In this document: positions 20,191 to 33,082 of the stretch, piece after piece
Layout: every line of letters starts with the position of its first letter
How positions within the stretch are numbered: position 1 is the stretch's first letter
Assembly: GCA_050084985.1 (NCBI GenBank)
Contig: JBITNC010000001.1
Span: 123,690,001 to 123,754,000, forward strand
From: Nageia nagi
Lineage: Eukaryota; Pinophyta
Reading direction: 5' to 3'
DNA: 64,000 bases
Made by a program: the position numbers and the translations under genes
The notes under the pieces: model-generated
Database searches by the model: none
Told to the model about the DNA's origin: nothing
The model's input: the letters and a program-made list of their open reading frames with translations, nothing else

Positions 20191-22418
20191 GACATATTCA
20201 TCAAACTTTTTTTACATATTAATTTCACAAATATACATAAAAAATGAGAAAAAATAATAAAAAAAATTTCCAAGTTTATAGAAATATGTGAAAGAAAGAA
20301 AGGTTATTAATGTCCACGGTAGATCAAAAGCCGTCTATGAGACAATTGTATGGGAAGTACAATGTATGTCATAACTACTAGAAATTGAACACAGACTCAA
20401 AACACAGCAAAATCCACATGTAACCAACTCAACCCATAGCTGACAATTCTCCATAATAATAGTAATCTCAAAAAGCCTTCTCTAATATATATTCGAATTG
20501 CCTGTATACGGTGCAAAGATTTGTTAGAGTAAGTTGAAAATGGGCTTTTTCGTTGGTCAAATCCACATCGGCAGGCCAAAGCCATTTGTCTGTATGTGAT
20601 TGTTCAAAACGCCAATATCAGCGTGAGGTCGTTGGTTTGACCAAATGCCGACGTGAGCAGAGTTGACTATACCCAAGCTCTATTAAAAAAACCCGAAATT
20701 TCAACCCTGTTTCTCTCGAGTTCATAGTTGGATAATTTTTGCCCGTTTTAAAACCTGGGTTGGCCACCAGTGATATCCAATTGATTCTCTAAATATTTTA
20801 TATCTGAGCTCAGATAGGTTTGTTTGCAGGTCTGTAAGTCAACTTCGCATTCAGTGGCCTGCATTATTATATCAACAAAAGATTCCAACAAACTATATGC
20901 AGACATAACAAACAATGGTATGCATTAAAAATAAGTGACGCAGATGGATATGAATTTGCTTTGTAGCTATGCCCTGTGATCCTCGCCTCATGGAGGATGA
21001 CTTGGGATAACACCAGATATATCGAATGAGAAACAATTTTTTCAATACGGTGGCTTCTACTGAGGAGGACAATCAAGTAATATTGATAATTAAAGTTATT
21101 GAAAATTATAGGTATTTTTTTTTATAAATTTTGAAATAAAATTTTGAAAAATCATTTGTATGTGTCACCCTAAAAGAAACTGTTCTTTTGATAAAAACAT
21201 AAGGGTGACATTGAACAGAGACCCGACTTACCCAATTGTAGCAAACAACAAATAGGACAAAGCGTTCTGATCATATCATAGATTTCAGTGAACCCCTAAA
21301 GAAATAAACTAATAAATTACATGTTAAAAGAGAGCAGATTGAATATAATATTATTTTCAAACATCTAAATATTTGAATAACGTAATAGAGAATGCAATAT
21401 GCATGCTTTGTTGAGCGGGACACCTAATCTGCTAATGCTTAACGATATGCATTTTCAATAGAGTCGCTGGTATAGTTGTCCAGCCTGCTGCAGAGTCATT
21501 TGCATTTTTATTCGACCAAACCTCGTAATCCACACTTTAGCAGTAATTACCCTATTGGATGATACCCAACAAGAGGTGAGGGAGATTTTGTAAGTCCTTG
21601 CTATCAATAAGCACAATTTCTTCCCCAATTTATAACTTGGATGTCAAATTCTTTGACTTGTATATATTTATTATCATGTCCTAGGCTAGCTGAGACGAAT
21701 GTGCTGTAGTTCAAATTCTTTCCCTGAACACTGAGCTAAGGCAAATACTGGCCAATGCTTTGGAATTTCTTTGTTCCTACTTCAGTTCTCATCTAGATCT
21801 TATTGTCTGAAAGGGAACCATCAATATATCTCCATAATTCCTCCTCCAAAAGGGTCACATTCATTCCGTGAGTCCAAAAATCAAGCCTTCTCAACAAAAT
21901 CTGTGGAATGTATGTTGAAGGTTTGCTTTGAAATTATTAAAGATTTAAGACATTCTTTCTGTCCAGGTTTTGACTTTTCAACTTTTTGTGTGTATAGATT
22001 TTGCTTTTAGTTTCTCATTATAGCTTTCTGAAACTCTTATTAATGTTTTGTGCTATAAATCTTAAGAAAGTTCTGATTTATCCTGACTTCGTAATCTTGG
22101 TCTGTATTCTTTGTTACGCATGTGCTTCTGCAGCAACTACTATTTGATCCAAAGATATCTATGTCCATCTTTTCTATCGGAGAATAAATTTCTACTACAC
22201 TATGAAAAAACAGAAAGCATATGTTGGCATGACGTTTCGAATATTGTGGTAGAATTTGATTGCCAATAAATCTGTGGTATAAGTTCGGATGCATACCTTG
22301 AATGAATACCATATGTAACTATATCAGCAAGCATAGCTGGTACAGTGTTCATTGCTGATACAGAGTATTTCTGTATTGTAAACAGAGTAGAAGTTCTTCA
22401 AACTCGAGTATAAAAACA
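20191..22418. other. Relatively G+C-richer, non-TE-like region; promoter-like patch
   Basis: This stretch has fewer A/T runs and no recognised transposon. Around 20600-20760 it contains several TTGAC cores (W-box-like: tttgacc and ttgact) and a GACGTGAG word, then tattaaaaaaaccc and a pyrimidine-rich stretch, an arrangement like a plant promoter and 5' UTR. Words such as gttgtccagcctgctgcaga near 21476 look exon-like, but no frame carries a recognisable domain. This is the best place in the window for host regulatory DNA. Confidence 0.3.
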
Positions 22419-22527
22419 TGGCATCCTCCTGCCATTATAATGGACAATGCCCGAACAATGACACCAATATGGCACAGCGGAGAGGTGTGGAGATAAACCT
22501 GCCAAGCATGACATGCAGAAAGCCTGG
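22419..22527 (+). CDS. Possible small first exon, product unknown
   Basis: An ATG at 22419 opens a frame starting MASSCHYNGQCPNNDTN and running through NLPSMTCRKP to a potential splice donor (cctg|gtaaat) at 22527/22528. Codon choice is less A+T-biased than in the surrounding sequence. A tataaaa word lies only 8 bp upstream, too near to be its own TATA box. No downstream exon or domain was recognised. The same DNA also has open frames on the minus strand, so this is weak evidence of a gene. Confidence 0.2.
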
Positions 22528-24500
22528 TAAATTCTCCAAATACTTCTTCTCAAATAAGAACTTTCGATTACTTTCCATAGTCGTCCCACTGTTTTTGGAC
22601 TTGATAATTCTTTTGTTTAAAAAAACAGGGGTGCCTTTAAGATGAACCTCAAGAATAAGAAAAGCAACACATTGTTTATACGTTTCTAATGTGAATAGAA
22701 ACATTTGAGGACTTACATTCCCATGGTTGTAGCCTACTAAGTCAATCTTTGCGATTGAACAATTAGTGCATTGTGGCTAATTACTACCCCCTTTCGATTC
22801 TCTATTCTACCTTCAATGAGTTACAGTGATATATCAACTTAGCACTTACGGGAAAACAAGAGCATTGGCAATGACATAAAGTACACTTGAGGTAAATTAC
22901 AGAAAGCGTGTATTATACCCGATGTGAAGCAACTCAAGGAAACTGAATCTAGTGCCCACCGAAAATCCAGCTCCTTGAAACCTCTTGCATATAGTCATAT
23001 AGAGTCTTCTCTAATCACTGACAAAACACAAACTCAGTTCAGCAATTAATCCCTCATGCATTTTCATCAGTAGAATTTACTATAATTAAAATTTAATAAA
23101 TCAACCAAACAGTTACACAACACATTGCTTTGTAAAATTCTTAACACTTTGGAGGACCTAATTAGCCTGCTGCAAGCCAAATTGATTGTAAAATTCTTAA
23201 CACTGACGGGTAGTAAGGATGGTGCCAACAAATACAATGACATAATTTGGTTTTGTGTTTTAATTAGGTTGATCCATGGTGCAATCATATTCCCCACATT
23301 GCTATGGAGTCAATACTTCTTAGCCTTGATTTAAAATAGCTGATTAGATGAGATGACTTGTAATCCTTTGACATGTATTGGTATGATAGTAATCAAACAC
23401 CATACTCACCAAAAATCTGAAAAACTAATAATATTTTAAAACGAGTTCTCCCTCGGTTGTTACCCAATCTCATAGACAACTAGTGAATTTTTGTGGTCCT
23501 TTTCTTGACTTGCAACTACCAAGTACCAAGTTATTTGAGAAAAGTTCTATCCCCAAGTTTTTTTTGTTAGTTGTTCCGAAGAAAGCCAAAACGTTTGCAG
23601 AGTTTTTTTGCCCAATGTGAGTTTTAAAAACCTTATCAAAATACATTTATTGCATGAAAAAGTCTTTCTAGGTATCTAGCACAAAGAAAATTCTTCAAAA
23701 TTTATTTGTATCTAGAACTCTATATATCAAGGTCTACAAATGTTTCTGTATATGTTTTTATAATTTTAAAATATGTACCTAAGGATGTGATTGCTCCTCT
23801 AATTCAACTTCTTCACACCCTTTCAGATTGATTCACCTATAGAATTAAATGCATGTGGATTCAAAACCATGTCTTTCTTCCTACCTAAGAAGCAACTTGG
23901 AACATGTTGCTTAAACATTTTTTATGTTCTATTAATCCAAGGAACATATACTTCTTCATAGCACATACACTACCAGTTAAACTTTGTCTAATATCAATGA
24001 CTAGGAATAGGTTTACTATTGCATGACACAAAAGTTTGGAGTTAACAAATTATGCTCTCTAATGTTTGAATCTAGCTTAGGCAATTGAAAGTGATTCAAA
24101 TTTACAAATGTGTTCTCTGATTCTCTATTGCTGCTCCAAGCAAGACATGAAAGCACAAGTTTTGAATTCTATTCATGAACCCCTTGGACCATGCCAAGCA
24201 CAAGTTGTCCACAACCATCATCACAGGACTCACTTGCTCAACTTCCAAAAGTGCCTCTTCAAAGTTCTAGTATAACAAGTAATCTTATTTTAACTAATCT
24301 CATTTACAATATATTCATTAACTATATTACCCACTCCAAGTTAATTATTCTTAACCTTTTCATCGTATTCTCTATTTTCTATTGTATTAACTTTTATCAT
24401 TCTATTGTATTCATGTTTGATCATTTCTCTCAAATACTTACATTCCTAAAAACTTCAATCACTATGTCATATTTTCTACCATAAATTTGATGTCACGTAT
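22528..24500. other. No identifiable feature
   Basis: Short frames only, no domain and no repeat boundary. Base composition becomes A+T-rich again after about 22.8 kb. Confidence 0.4.
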
Positions 24501-24548
24501 TTTTTTTTTAATAAGTTACAAGTTTGTGCAGGGTAGTAAAATAACAAA

Positions 24549-24642
24549 ATAATCAAACATAAATGATCTTTACATCATAACTTTTTAACGATCAAACATA
24601 AAAGATCATTTTAATTTTTTTTATGTTTGATCATTTATGTTA
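24549..24642. repeat. Overlapping short inverted repeats around gatcaaacataaa
   Basis: The arm gatcaaacataaa at 24590-24602 pairs with tttatgtttgatc at 24620-24632. An outer arm, aaacataaatgatc near 24555, pairs with gatcatttatgtt near 24629. The result is a compact hairpin with an A/T loop. It may be the remnant of a MITE or a chance A+T palindrome. Confidence 0.5.
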
Positions 24643-24659
24643 AGCTAGATAAGATCTTT

Positions 24660-27600
24660 TTGACTTAACCCTAGAGAAGGATATATGTTGAAGTTTAAAA
24701 TAACCCTCTAAGCTAATTATGCATAAACATCTTACAATATAATTGGAGATTACTATTGAATGAGCTTGTGTATCTTGTGAATTAACTATGTATAGATAAT
24801 ATGCAATAATATGAAGTCTAATAAAAATGTAAATTAGCAATAATGATACCAAGACTATTGGATTAAATTTATAACCTATGAGAGAGGGATCATGAGAGAA
24901 ATAAATTATCTTTGCTGGAATACCATTCATATGGTCAAATTTGACTTGTCTTGGAGGTCGAATCTCATAAAGAAAACCTAGTAGCATGGATGGAATTGCA
25001 AAATAGTGTCAACATCAATTGTAGCTCAGACACCACAAATAACATCTATGCTATTCTTGTTGGATGTTATCCTTCATAATCTAAATTCCCAGTAGTACAT
25101 CAAAGTACAACAAGCCTAATATAGCATAATGTGAAATATGAATAATAATTTTTTGTGTGATAATAGATCTCGATCTTGATAGATGGTGTTGAGAGACACA
25201 TTAAATGTCTTACTATTCTAGTGTGACTATCTATATAAGAATTTGATGGTCTTCTCATTTTACATTACCTCCTTCTATATGCCAAAGAACCACTATAATG
25301 CATGCTTAAAAGAGAGTATCAATGTGAGGGTCCTTGCACATAAAAGACAAACTAGCATAAGGAAAGCATATAAGTTAACTTTAATGATAGTAATATGAGA
25401 TATAATTATAAGACAAATCATATCACCAATTAAGTAATAATATAATTTATTTGTAATATTAGGAATCAAAATTATGTGTCATAGTTTCCCCTTTTTGCAA
25501 GTTTAAAGAAATGAAATAAAGTTATATTTACAAAAGAAAGAAAGGATAGAAAAACTTACCTATCTCAACAAAGCTTCAAATTTACAAATTTTTAATGATG
25601 TATTTTGCCCTCTCTTTGCATTGATTATGGTAGAAGAACTATGAAATCTATACAATAAAGAAAAACTTGTGATGAGAGAATAAAAACATACATCTCCAAA
25701 GAGCATATACTAACTATATTTGCAACCAAGTGTAATGGGTACATCGTAGAAAAATAATTGCTTTTTTGCAGTTACTAATTGCTTGATAGAATAGTTCCCT
25801 CTACTCCTCTACCTATATGGGGATCAAAGATGCACAAGTAAAGCTCTAAGAATATCAAAAGAATGATCGTGAGGTGGGTGGATATGCTTGAATATGGCCT
25901 TTGAACCAGAGGGACTCCAATGGCACAGGCATATTTGAGCAGGTAGCAGGGTTGAGAGATCTTCTTTCCATCCAGGTCTTCTATATGTATTTATTTAAGA
26001 AGATCAATAGAAGAATGGGATTGGCAAGAGACTACATTTCTTAAACCTACTTATAAGTTATTTAGCATCAATGTGCCATTTTATGGGACAAAAATCCACT
26101 CACATCGCTTCATTTTTTGTAATGGAAAAAGTGACTGTTAGGGGGGTTCAAGTTGGCCAATAAGGCTCAATTTTAGTGTTGAGAATGATGTGTTGGATTT
26201 ATGTCACTTTTTTATAAGTAATAATTTATTTGCATGAGAGAATTCATCAATAAAATCTAAAAGTTAATTCAAAGTGCAAATTATCTGCACTACAAGTCAT
26301 GAATTCAAGCTCAAGATCAAAATGATTAAAATGATAAATTATAAAATAAATTATAAAACTAGGAAGCAGGAGGAGATAAAGATAAAGTTTTCCATGAGAG
26401 ATGCATGACATCTTCACTGTCTTAGTGAGAATTGATTAAACTACACAAGGTTACAAGTTGGAAAGAAGTGTGTTTATAAAATTTCTATCTACTTTCTAAG
26501 AAGATGTCGATAGAGTTGAATTATTAAGTTTGGAGAAGATAAAGTGAATAGAAATTGTCAAATTGTAATTTGTATCTCTAAGAATGCCACAAATATGGTC
26601 CCAGAGATCTATAATTTGGCCACAAGATGCATACTTAAAACCTTTTTCTCTTCCATTGACATATAACAAATGGTTGAAACTATTTGAGTGAATCAATCCA
26701 TGCAGCAGATGCATCTATATATCCAAAACACCCTCGCTGAATCCTCCCTCTCCCTACATCAATATGATAAAGTGATACCTCTTCTTGCATACCAAATGAT
26801 GGCTCCATCCTATTGATAGAATTTATTCAAAATGCAAGCACATCCAAAATACAAAGCATAAAGTGATATATACATTATGTATATTTATTCCTCACCTATG
26901 TAGTAGAAATTTTTGCACTATAGGGGATGAGCTTTTCCTATCATCTCTTCCATAAAAGGAGCAAAATCTGATCATATGACTTGTTTTCATCAATATCGAG
27001 TACCATAGACTAGGCCTACATGTTTTCAAGATCTTAAGGTTCCCATTTGGAAAAATCCTACAAGAAATCACAAATGTTGTCCTGAAATGGGCCATCAAAA
27101 TCAACATATGATTCAATACATACAAAACTCAACTTTCTTCCCATTTCCTCTTCTTTGTACTATAGTTTTAATCAACAGGCATTTATGTCAACCTTTAGAT
27201 CATGTGATGAATCTAGCTACAACTACCAAACATTAGTACAACATTCAAAGCTTCAAACAAAAGCAACTGCATTTGCAATGGAAGAAGGGTTGGGGTGAGA
27301 AATGCCTTTAAATAAAGAGTGTATGTATGTAAAAAGCATGAACTTGTAGAAAATTTTATATACAAAGATAAAATCTTCCCAACCTTAGCTTCATGCACCA
27401 TCCAATGGTCTATTTTTCCTCTAGGTTATGCGAATGTGATTGGCCCCTTTGTGTAGGTTTTGATATGCTAACTACCTTGTAGCAACTTTCCTATGACACA
27501 CCATGCCACTTCTTATAACTAAAAAATGTTATAATTTAGTGTTTCCATGTTTTCTAGGGGGAGAAGGATTAATTGATTAGTGTTGTGAGGAATGGGCATT

Positions 27601-29540
27601 TATTTCTATAGGCAGTTAGTAAACCCCCTAACATTATCATCGGTTGGGTTTTCTTTATTCTATAAAGAAGATACATGTCCTCAATACAATACATGTGCTC
27701 AACAATAAATCAATGGCTCAACTTCATTTCATCATTGAGCATGGTCTAAGGGCCATCAATAATCATCGATCTAAATTTTTTCCCTTGACTTTCCAAGGGA
27801 GACACTTGCGATATAATAAGTTCATCTTATAAAGATACATCTTTAGTAAGATAAAATATGAAATTCATATAATAAATTGTTGTCATTAATCATATCCTAA
27901 TATAAATAATCAATTCCCTAATCATATAAATATATCATCATAGAAGAATCTAATGCCCTATTCCTAGACATATTACACCATTCATGTTCAACATAATATA
28001 GAATTATTCAAAAAATAAATTAAAGTATAATATAATAAGATCATAAAATAATATTATCATGATGATAACACTTAATGTCTCATTCATAAACTATGTTATC
28101 ATGATGGAACTAAGTATATCATTCATAGATACTTTGGTAAATTTGGAACTTAACCAACAAAGGAAAGAGGATAGAAAGGATAAGTGATGGTTAATTCACT
28201 AGCTAACAAAAGGATAAAGGATAATGAAGATAGAACATAAAGAATATAATGATATATTATAAGCATTCAAATGTGAATCTTTAAAAAAAAATATCATAAG
28301 AAACATGCTATAAAAATGTACTTACACAAATAAAAGAGATGAAAGTAAAGAAAACTCCCTATGTAGTTGTATGGAGGTATGCCCCTAGTCTTCTACTTTT
28401 TCAAATACTTGAGTTCTTTATTGATATTATAGAGTCAATGCTATGATATTTTAGAAACATAATTTCAAAATCCTTTTTCTATCAAGGTTTCCAAGCTAAA
28501 CATTTTAGATTGAATGTTTTCTTTTTATATTAGAGTTTTGAGTTCTAAATTTAGTATGGGTGCTACTCATAGCATTAACACTATTATGTGAAGTTAAAAA
28601 TATGTAGAATTTAATGTGGTTACAAATTTTGCACTAATGTTGATAGTATAATGTGTGGTATAATTATGTTTCCCATTTTTTCTAATTCATGAATTGATCT
28701 TGAACTGAGTGGTAATGATTATTTTTTAAATATGGTTGAACTTTATTTTATTTTCACATTTTCTTCCTATGAATTAGCTCACATTCATGAGACTCTCATT
28801 GAAAGATTTGTATTATAAGGTTTGTTTGCATTTATGTGAGAATAAGGATCATTTTTGTAATTCTCTTACCCTTAACCATGAGATTGACACATCGAGTCAA
28901 TCATAGGGCATGGTCGATTCATACCAATCTTGTGCCTACATATATCACACACTTAATTTATCATAATTTTAGTTCACTATTATTTTTTTTTACAATTTTA
29001 GCTTTTTTTTTTTATGTGAAGATTGCTTAGTGTAGATGTTAGAAATGCTAAATTTTTAGATAAAAGGTCAAGGTTTCAATATTTTTCTCTTTCTACCAGC
29101 TAAAATATCAATTTATCAATTTTACAATATAAAAATTTGATATTAAGGTTTGAAATTGAATTTTGGGGTTTAATTTAGTATATTGGGAGCATGGATGCTA
29201 GGTCATGTATGTAATGAGAATGTTGGATGGATAGTATAAAATTCTTTATGGTCATTAGTTTTCTAGTTCTTCATAGATGTTAAGTATCATTTTGAGTTTT
29301 AAATTTAACATGTTTTATTATTAGTTATATAACTAATCTAATAAACATAGACAAAATAAATTACCAATGTGTACTTTATCTTAATACATGTAGTATCGAA
29401 CTTACCTATAGGTGCATGAGGTTGGGAGTCATAGTAAGAATATAGAAAAGTATTGGTTTAATGTTTTCACCTTTGATGAGCTTACTCTTTTACATGGGAT
29501 TAATATGGGTCATGGGCCACTTACTTTAGTCTACCTATGT
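24660..29540. other. Unassigned DNA with weak coding-like patches on the minus strand
   Basis: No element or gene is identified. Minus-strand frames near 26.90-27.13 kb (SYVDFDGPFQDNICDFL, then VLDIDENKSYDQILLLLW, with four stops) and near 25.87-26.00 kb look protein-like in composition, but match no family I can name. The rest, especially 27.5-29.5 kb, is plain A+T-rich sequence. Confidence 0.35.
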
Positions 29541-29999
29541 TGTTGGAATGTATAATGCATTATCGTAAAGATTTGTATTAAATCTTCTAAGTTCACTAAT
29601 ACTGAAGGGTATCATTTGATACCTTAAGTATTTAAGTGAATATGAAATGTAACTTATCCTACACTCCATGTCATGAGCATGCTTCTTGGGTAAAAGAATG
29701 TGCATGTCATGCTTTTCTACATTGGATAAAAGAGTGATTGTGAGCACATACCAATTGTGGAGTAAAGTTATGCTATAGGATAGAAGTGTAGGAGTTGAGA
29801 TTAGGAGAATTGTAAGAGAGTTGTATTTGTGATTGAAGTAAAGATCTAGTTAGTGGATGTACTCCTAGTTGGAGGAACCACTTTACATCTTCAGTTACTT
29901 TGTGAAATTATCTTATTTGTGAGATTGTTAGATGTGTATTGTGAGCTTTCAAAAGACCTTAGTTGTTTAGAAATTATCTTGTTAGTGTTAGTTCCTTCA
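29541..29999 (+). repeat. 5' LTR of C1 copy 2, TATA segment deleted
   Basis: It starts TGTTGGAATGTATAATGC and ends at gttccttca. Compared with the 3' LTR and both LTRs of copy 1, it lacks about 40 bp between 29738 and 29745, precisely the stretch that holds TATAAATAG in the others. It therefore probably lacks a functional core promoter. Confidence 0.8.
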
Positions 30000-30001
30000 A
30001 A

Positions 30002-30015
30002 TTGTTATCAAAGCC
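30002..30015 (+). other. Primer-binding site of C1 copy 2, degraded
   Basis: ttgttatcaaagcc lies two bases after the LTR end. It corresponds to TGGTATCAGAGC-type sites of plant copia elements, with three changes. Confidence 0.65.
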
Positions 30016-33000
30016 ACTTGAAAACTCCTCATCACAACCTTAGTGTGAAAGCTCTTCTTCTTGGTGTGGAAGTTATATCTTTATGATCCTTCTTCAACTT
30101 GGAGGTCTTCTTCCTTCATTTTTTTGATGTCTTGTTGAGGTAAACTCAAGAGAAGGTATAAATAATTCCTTCCTTCTTGGTCAATATGTTTTTTCACTAT
30201 GCTTTAAACATATTATTTGTTATGTGTTAGTTCATTCTTTTTAACAAAATATGCTTATAAATTAGAAATTTAATGCAATTGTATAACACTAACCTTTGTT
30301 TTTTAAAAAAAGTATTTTTTTTTCTAAAGAGGTTAGTGTACAATTTGCAATATTTTTCATAAGCCATTTTGAAACAAAGAAAGTTATTTAAAAACAAAAA
30401 AGAGCTTGATAATGAAAATTATTACATAAAACATCTTTTTTAAACAAAAAGGGAATTACAAGCTTTTTAATTTTTTTTTTCAAAAATTAGACCAATTTAA
30501 AAAAAAAAACTGGTTGAAGCTTCTATAATATGATTAAATATTTTTAAGGAATATAAAGATTTTGTTTATTATTGAAAGTAATAGTATGATTAAATATTTT
30601 TTAAAGGATATAAAGATTTTGTTTATTATTGAATGTAATAGTATGATTAAATAGACCAAACCCCGTGCTCAACCTTCTTAGGATAGCACAGAGGATCTAA
30701 CCTTTCCTCTTCCCCCATCACACCAACTCTCCCTACCACCTCATTGCACCCCCATCACCATGCAACCTCCCACCACCTTGTAGCCTCTTGTTGCCCTCGT
30801 GGCACCCCTGTTGCCTCACAGCCTCCCACCACTACCTACCCCTCCATAGCCACCTCCATGTGGCCCCTCTTCCTAACCATGTCTGATGCCCTATGTAGCC
30901 TCTTGTTGTAACCTCACCTATGGCTCCCTCCTCTATTGCCCCACTTATGACTCCCACCCTTGTAGCCTACCACCTCACCTACCATTATCTCCATATTACC
31001 ACTACCCTTAGCAGCTTGTACTACCATGAGAAGTAATAGACCTACATTACCTCCCACTGTTGCACCTTTGATCCCACCTATGGCACCCTCCTATCATCAC
31101 CTCCTACTCCTCTACTGCTCTATGTAGACTTCGCTCGCCATTACTACTAGGTGTAATCTCTTAGTGCAGCTTCACCTCTACCTTTTGTAGCTCCTTCATT
31201 GTGACCCTCCAAACATTCAACCCCTCCACTCGCCGTCATAACCTCATAGTGGTCCCTCCATGCTAGCCCAGCTAGCCTCCTCAAACACTGCCTAGGTGGT
31301 CTCCTGCCATCATTTGGATTTAGGCTTCCTCCTCTTTGTATCTCCCAGTCTATGTGGCCTCTTTGCCCTTTTTCAAACAAAAATTATCTCCACATTTAAT
31401 GACTTACATTAAATGTTCTTCTTACTTGCAAGGAATCTCTATTTTTAAGTCATCATTTCTTGAGTTTCTTTTAATGAGCTCAGCATGGAGTATGGGGCAC
31501 ATAGTTGTATTTTTTCTGGTTGTTGCACTTTTTTAAATGGAGGCATAATAATTATATATATACAAGAAAATGGGGGTCATTGAAGTTTATGAAAAATTTA
31601 TTGCATCTAGGTGGAGTGTGGGCTTTATATGTCATTTTTAAATGCATTAAGTGACATAAGATTTCACCTAAACCTTTAATGTCTTACAAGTAACCTTTTT
31701 TTAATCTTGCTAAAGAAAACCATTTTTTGGAATTATACTTTTAAGTAAAAAAGAGGGGATTTATATGATTTTTTTTTTACTTAAAGTTTAAACACATACT
31801 TAATTTTTTAAGTTAAATGCTTATATTTTTAAGTTAAGTTCTATGTATGCTTAAATACTTATTTGTTAAGTTAATAAATGCATGCTTAGTCTCAAATTTT
31901 ATGCATGCCTAATACTTGCTTAGAACTTAATTTTTGATAAATGCTTAAGGACTTAAAATTTAAGTTAGATATTTTTTTAAGTCAAATAATGTGTGCTTAA
32001 GGACTTAAATTTTTTAAGTTTATGCTTAGAACTTAAATTTTTTTTTTAATAATGCATGCTTAGTACATAAGTTGGAATAATACATGCTTAGTACTTAAGT
32101 TCGAATAATGTATGTTTATTACTTAAGTTATAATACTTTTTACTTCCTTATACAAGTTATGGGAATGTTACATGGTATATTTGTGGGATATCTTCAAATT
32201 ATGCATGTTTATGCTTGAGTATTTTGTTTATGCTTAAGTATTTATTCATTATGCAAAGTTAATAAATAAACTTATGCAAAAATAGGAATGATGTAAAGGT
32301 GTCCTTTAAGGGTTGGTAAACAAAACCCATTGGACACTTAGGTTTCAAATTGAATGGATGATGTTTTATTTATGCTCCTTACTTCATGTTTCATTTTTTT
32401 GCTTATGCAAATAAAAATGCAAATATTGATATGAGCAACCCCCTAAAATGAACACATCTGCATGTACATTCTATAACATGACTTGTTTGGATAGCCATGA
32501 GGTGATGACAGGTAGACTAGAGCCTTTAAGTTTGACGATCCAAGTGGTGAAAAGTTCATACTTCTTAATTACCCCTAAGTCCTTTGTTGGTTTGAACATA
32601 ACTCTATTAGGTGGATAAGCATATGTGTAGTGATACCACATGTTCATATGTCCATTCAGGGATTATCTTGATAACTTAGGAGAAAAATTTGAAACTTAAT
32701 CAAGATTAATAATTTGGTTGATCCAATAAATATCAAAACCTTGAAAAATAGCTAGTACTTCTCTTTGTGAGAGTATATTGCTACCTAAGGAGATCTAATT
32801 GAAGATTGGTAGTACTTGGGCTCTTCTTATGTGGGCATTCAAATGAAAGTCTAATTTTAGATAAGAAAATAAGCCTCAATAATGTCACTCTACATCTACG
32901 ATTCTTAATATGAGAAATTTATTTGGAAACATGGGTTATTATTTAACATTTGACTTGTGATTCAAATCAAGCATGTCTTTAGTGTTAAATGTAATATGTA

Positions 33001-33082
33001 TTATTTACTTAGTTAAAACTTAATATTTGATATTATTTATTGAAACCATATGCTTATTATTATTTCATTTTTTTTGTAGCAA
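30016..33082 (+). other. Long leader of C1 copy 2
   Basis: It contains a striking C-rich tract (about 30660-31370, many ccacc/cctcc/cccatc words) and then an A+T-rich stretch in which words like atgcatgcttagtacttaag recur (about 31790-32270). A block near 32290-32520, aligning with 11105-11340 of copy 1, follows. No long frame survives. The same three-part order in copy 1 shows that this is an element feature rather than a later insertion. Confidence 0.65.

Noticed and set aside
24191-24484. Plus-strand 97-codon frame with Ile/Phe-rich end as a membrane protein
   Set aside because: Composition matches A+T-rich background, no homologue recognised, no promoter or splice context.
26890-27130. 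LINE RT motif in VLDIDENKSYDQI
   Set aside because: Superficially like the LINE block with K-YD, but no preceding or following RT blocks align.
29853-30086. Open frame MDVLLVGGTTLHLQ as a gene
   Set aside because: It lies across the end of the C1 5' LTR and the primer-binding site; chance frame in non-coding element sequence.
31147-31380. Minus-strand frame rich in Gly/Arg
   Set aside because: It is the antisense of the C-rich C1 leader tract; composition alone creates it.
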